This document shows positions 61,908-64,000 of a stretch of 64,000 nt of DNA, piece after piece. The DNA comes from Cordilura impudica (Eukaryota > Arthropoda > Insecta > Diptera > Scathophagidae), in contig OY821520.1 in the NCBI GenBank assembly GCA_963682025.1, positions 183,887,036 through 183,951,035 of the forward strand. The letters are read 5' to 3'. Position numbers and translations under genes: made by a program. The notes beneath the pieces are model-generated. The model was not told the DNA's origin. It did no database searches and was given only the letters and a program-made list of their open reading frames with translations. Within the stretch, counting starts at the first letter, position 1. Every line of letters begins with the position of its first letter.

Positions 61908-64000
61908 AGATTTGTTCTAAAGTTTAACTACTGAAATTTCGATTGTAGCAGCTAACCATTTTTTATTGTGATAAAATATTTACTATTAAGACAATAGAAT
62001 TGTAATTCAAAATTCAGATATTAACTTCATCGCAATTCAGTTACCAATAAATTTGTTAGCCACAAATAATCTATTTTCTGTGCGTACAATGTTGTTGAAA
62101 TGCACGCAGTTTTTTAAAACACTTGAAAACTTTTGTGAATATGCGACAGAACGTTCGACGCATTTTTAATACATTTCCACCAAACCCAGATGTAATGTAG
62201 TATGTGCAGCTTCCGATACTTCCGATAGCTTCCATATTTCATATGCGCTTCATTTTGATCTTTTTGCAAACTGCATAATTTTTTGATCCTCAGATCTCAG
62301 ATCCTCGATTAAATAAAACTTCTAATCACCAATAATTCAAGGTGTGTTCTTGTTTTATTGTCCGAGTAAAGGTTTATATTTAAATTTTTGACAACAAAAG
62401 GTTTGTATAGGAACTAATCTTTTTTTTAAATATATTAATATATTTATTTGTTAACAATTTGTTAGAAGATTTTATTATATTTAAAACTAACATTATTATT
62501 TAAAACTAACAATAGCGATTTTTATTTTTCCCACCACTCTTATATTATACATATATTATATAATGTGAAATATGGCATATTTATTAAAACAAAAATATGT
62601 AAGTTACTTTCATTGGCTGTACCCGTGCTGATTTGAAGGATGCTATTATAACATTTACTTGGTGGATACATACAAATATACCTGAAACAGGAAAAACATT
62701 CCTCCTATAAGTATGCCCACCATATGTGCTCTTTCCCAACGATTAAGTATTAGAACAAAAATGTATTGAATTAAAATCATATTGAAAAGAAATACGTGAC
62801 CGATTAGAGAATAATATTTGAAGAGCAAAACCCGTACAAAAATTTTATTAAATTTACAATATTTCCTGGATGCACTCTTATCTAAGAAGTTACTTTCAAC
62901 ATTTTTAGATATTAATCAATACTGTCGTATAAGTTTTTTTAAACTAGAAAAATATATTTAAAGAAATTGTGGATATTAAATATCGTTTTACATGTCAATT
63001 AAACTTATTCATTATTGTTAATGAAAATCTGTACATTTTAAACAAACTACACATTTACAACCAATAAATGAAAAGTGGAAATTGAAAAAAAATTTTATAA
63101 ACTTTTGAACTAACAAATATTAAAAATATTATTTTGTGGTCCAAGGTTTAATGAATTTAGAATGATGCTGGTATATTCAGAATCAGTTTTATGCTTACAA
63201 GAACAAAAATTAAAAATATAAATTTTACTTGTGCTTCTTGGCGTTTTTTAATGAGTTTTAGCTCCATTTTAATACAGATTCTACAGATATATTTGTCGAG
63301 GTAAACAATGACGGTAGGAAATTATTTGTAGGGTGTGCTTATAGCCCTAATATGAATCTTTGCACTAGGCGGTTTATATTTTAGAACCGACCTAACTCTT
63401 CTCACTTTAAGGAAAATTATAAAATGAAACTAAAACAAACTCATTTATTACATCTGATTTAAAGATGAAATTTTACCTATACATGCAACTTTCACGATAC
63501 AACAAAATTTTGGCCAGATCAGGGCACATGTAACCGTAACCGGTCAAAGTTAAACATTAAGTAGAATAATGATAATAAAATAAATTTACCCAAACTTAGC
63601 TGAGTTGAAAAATTTTATAGGACTAATTAATGCATTATAAATTGCAATATCATTCAAAAGTTATAGGGATCAAAATGGATTGCCATTATAATTAAGTGAA
63701 CCATTCTATAATGATCAGAGAGGACAAATTTGCCATTTTTGCTTTTTTTTTTTTGCCATTTTTACTCTGTTGTGCTTTTTTTTTTTTTTTTGCCATTTTT
63801 GACATTATGGTGTTTTTCGAATTTTTTCTATTTTTGTGCTACAAAATGGGATTTTTTCCCCATTATTGTCTTACTTTTGGTATTAATTTTTTCCACATAT
63901 TGCAACTCTTTTTTTACTACCTCTTATTGCAACTCAGTTTACCATACTAAAACAACATCTCTGTTTTCGCATAAGCTTAAAAAATAATACAAGTAGGCCG
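61908..64000. other. A+T-rich sequence without a supported gene
   Basis: No transposon end, RNA gene or credible exon is recognised. A T-rich repeat with TTTGCCATTTTT units occupies about 63730-63800, and open frames there are low-complexity artefacts. TATTAATATA-type simple sequence lies around 62430-62580. Confidence 0.5.

Noticed and set aside
63696..63987. 84-85-codon hydrophobic frames as a membrane protein
   Set aside because: Low-complexity TTTTGCCATTTTT repeat; no start context or family.
1..64000. tRNA or rRNA genes
   Set aside because: No cloverleaf-like sequence with A and B boxes or rRNA-like block was noticed; a covariance-model search would be needed to exclude them.

Overview
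The window looks like heterochromatin-like or intronic DNA of a higher fly (Brachycera, probably a calyptrate; inferred from the A+T-rich base composition, the transposon families and the insect-like gene fragment, with no database search). The only host gene I can support is a pair of exons at 8029-8431 (+) encoding the stretch that leads into the first pore loop of a two-pore-domain (K2P/TWiK-type) potassium channel. The second exon ends inside the GYG selectivity-filter codons, and no later exon was found, so everything from 8432 onward may be one very large intron packed with transposons.

Layout. 20-640 is a piggyBac transposase relic (-). 1752-6666 is a foldback-type hAT element: 8-bp target duplications, roughly 1.8-2 kb inverted arms made of degenerate subrepeats, and a dead hAT transposase in the loop. 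8029-8431 holds the K2P exons. 8835-10630 is a Jockey-like relic carrying a 402-bp MITE. 10990-25535 is a Penelope-like relic split by two insertions. The larger insertion is a 12.1-kb terminal-inverted-repeat transposon (11289-23424; ATGGACAT duplication; ~500-bp TIRs; orphan transposase relic). Inside it sits a CR1/Jockey-group non-LTR element (about 12250-20652), whose ORF2 is itself broken by a 4.1-kb LTR-element array with a 1569-bp repeat unit (15905-19990).

27448-32040 is a Ty3/gypsy element cut off by a 200-N assembly gap (32041-32240). 32318-36116 (-) is a 5'-truncated non-LTR element with an intact 932-codon ORF2 and a 9-bp target duplication. 38303-42864 (-) is a complete Mag-like Ty3/gypsy element with 238-bp LTRs, a GTATT duplication and open gag and pol. 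45485-46569 is a deleted hAT element with an ATTGATAT duplication. Dispersed copies of two short fly repeat types with GTCY microsatellites (mini-me/DINE-like) lie at 21733, 24199, 26655, 43585, 46578, 48228, 49016 and 52195. 53197-55067 is a third hAT relic, interrupted by a second copy of the first gypsy element (55068-61907), which has gag, pol, a small third ORF and a truncated 3' LTR. 61908-64000 is A+T-rich DNA with no recognised gene.

How it fits together: there is no operon-like cooperation. The order of events can be read from nesting: Penelope relic, then the 12-kb TIR element, then the CR1-like element, then the LTR array; and hAT, then gypsy copy 2. The youngest-looking insertions are the two gypsy copies, the Mag-like element, the minus-strand non-LTR element and the LTR array (near-identical repeats, open frames). 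All family assignments rest on motifs read by eye.
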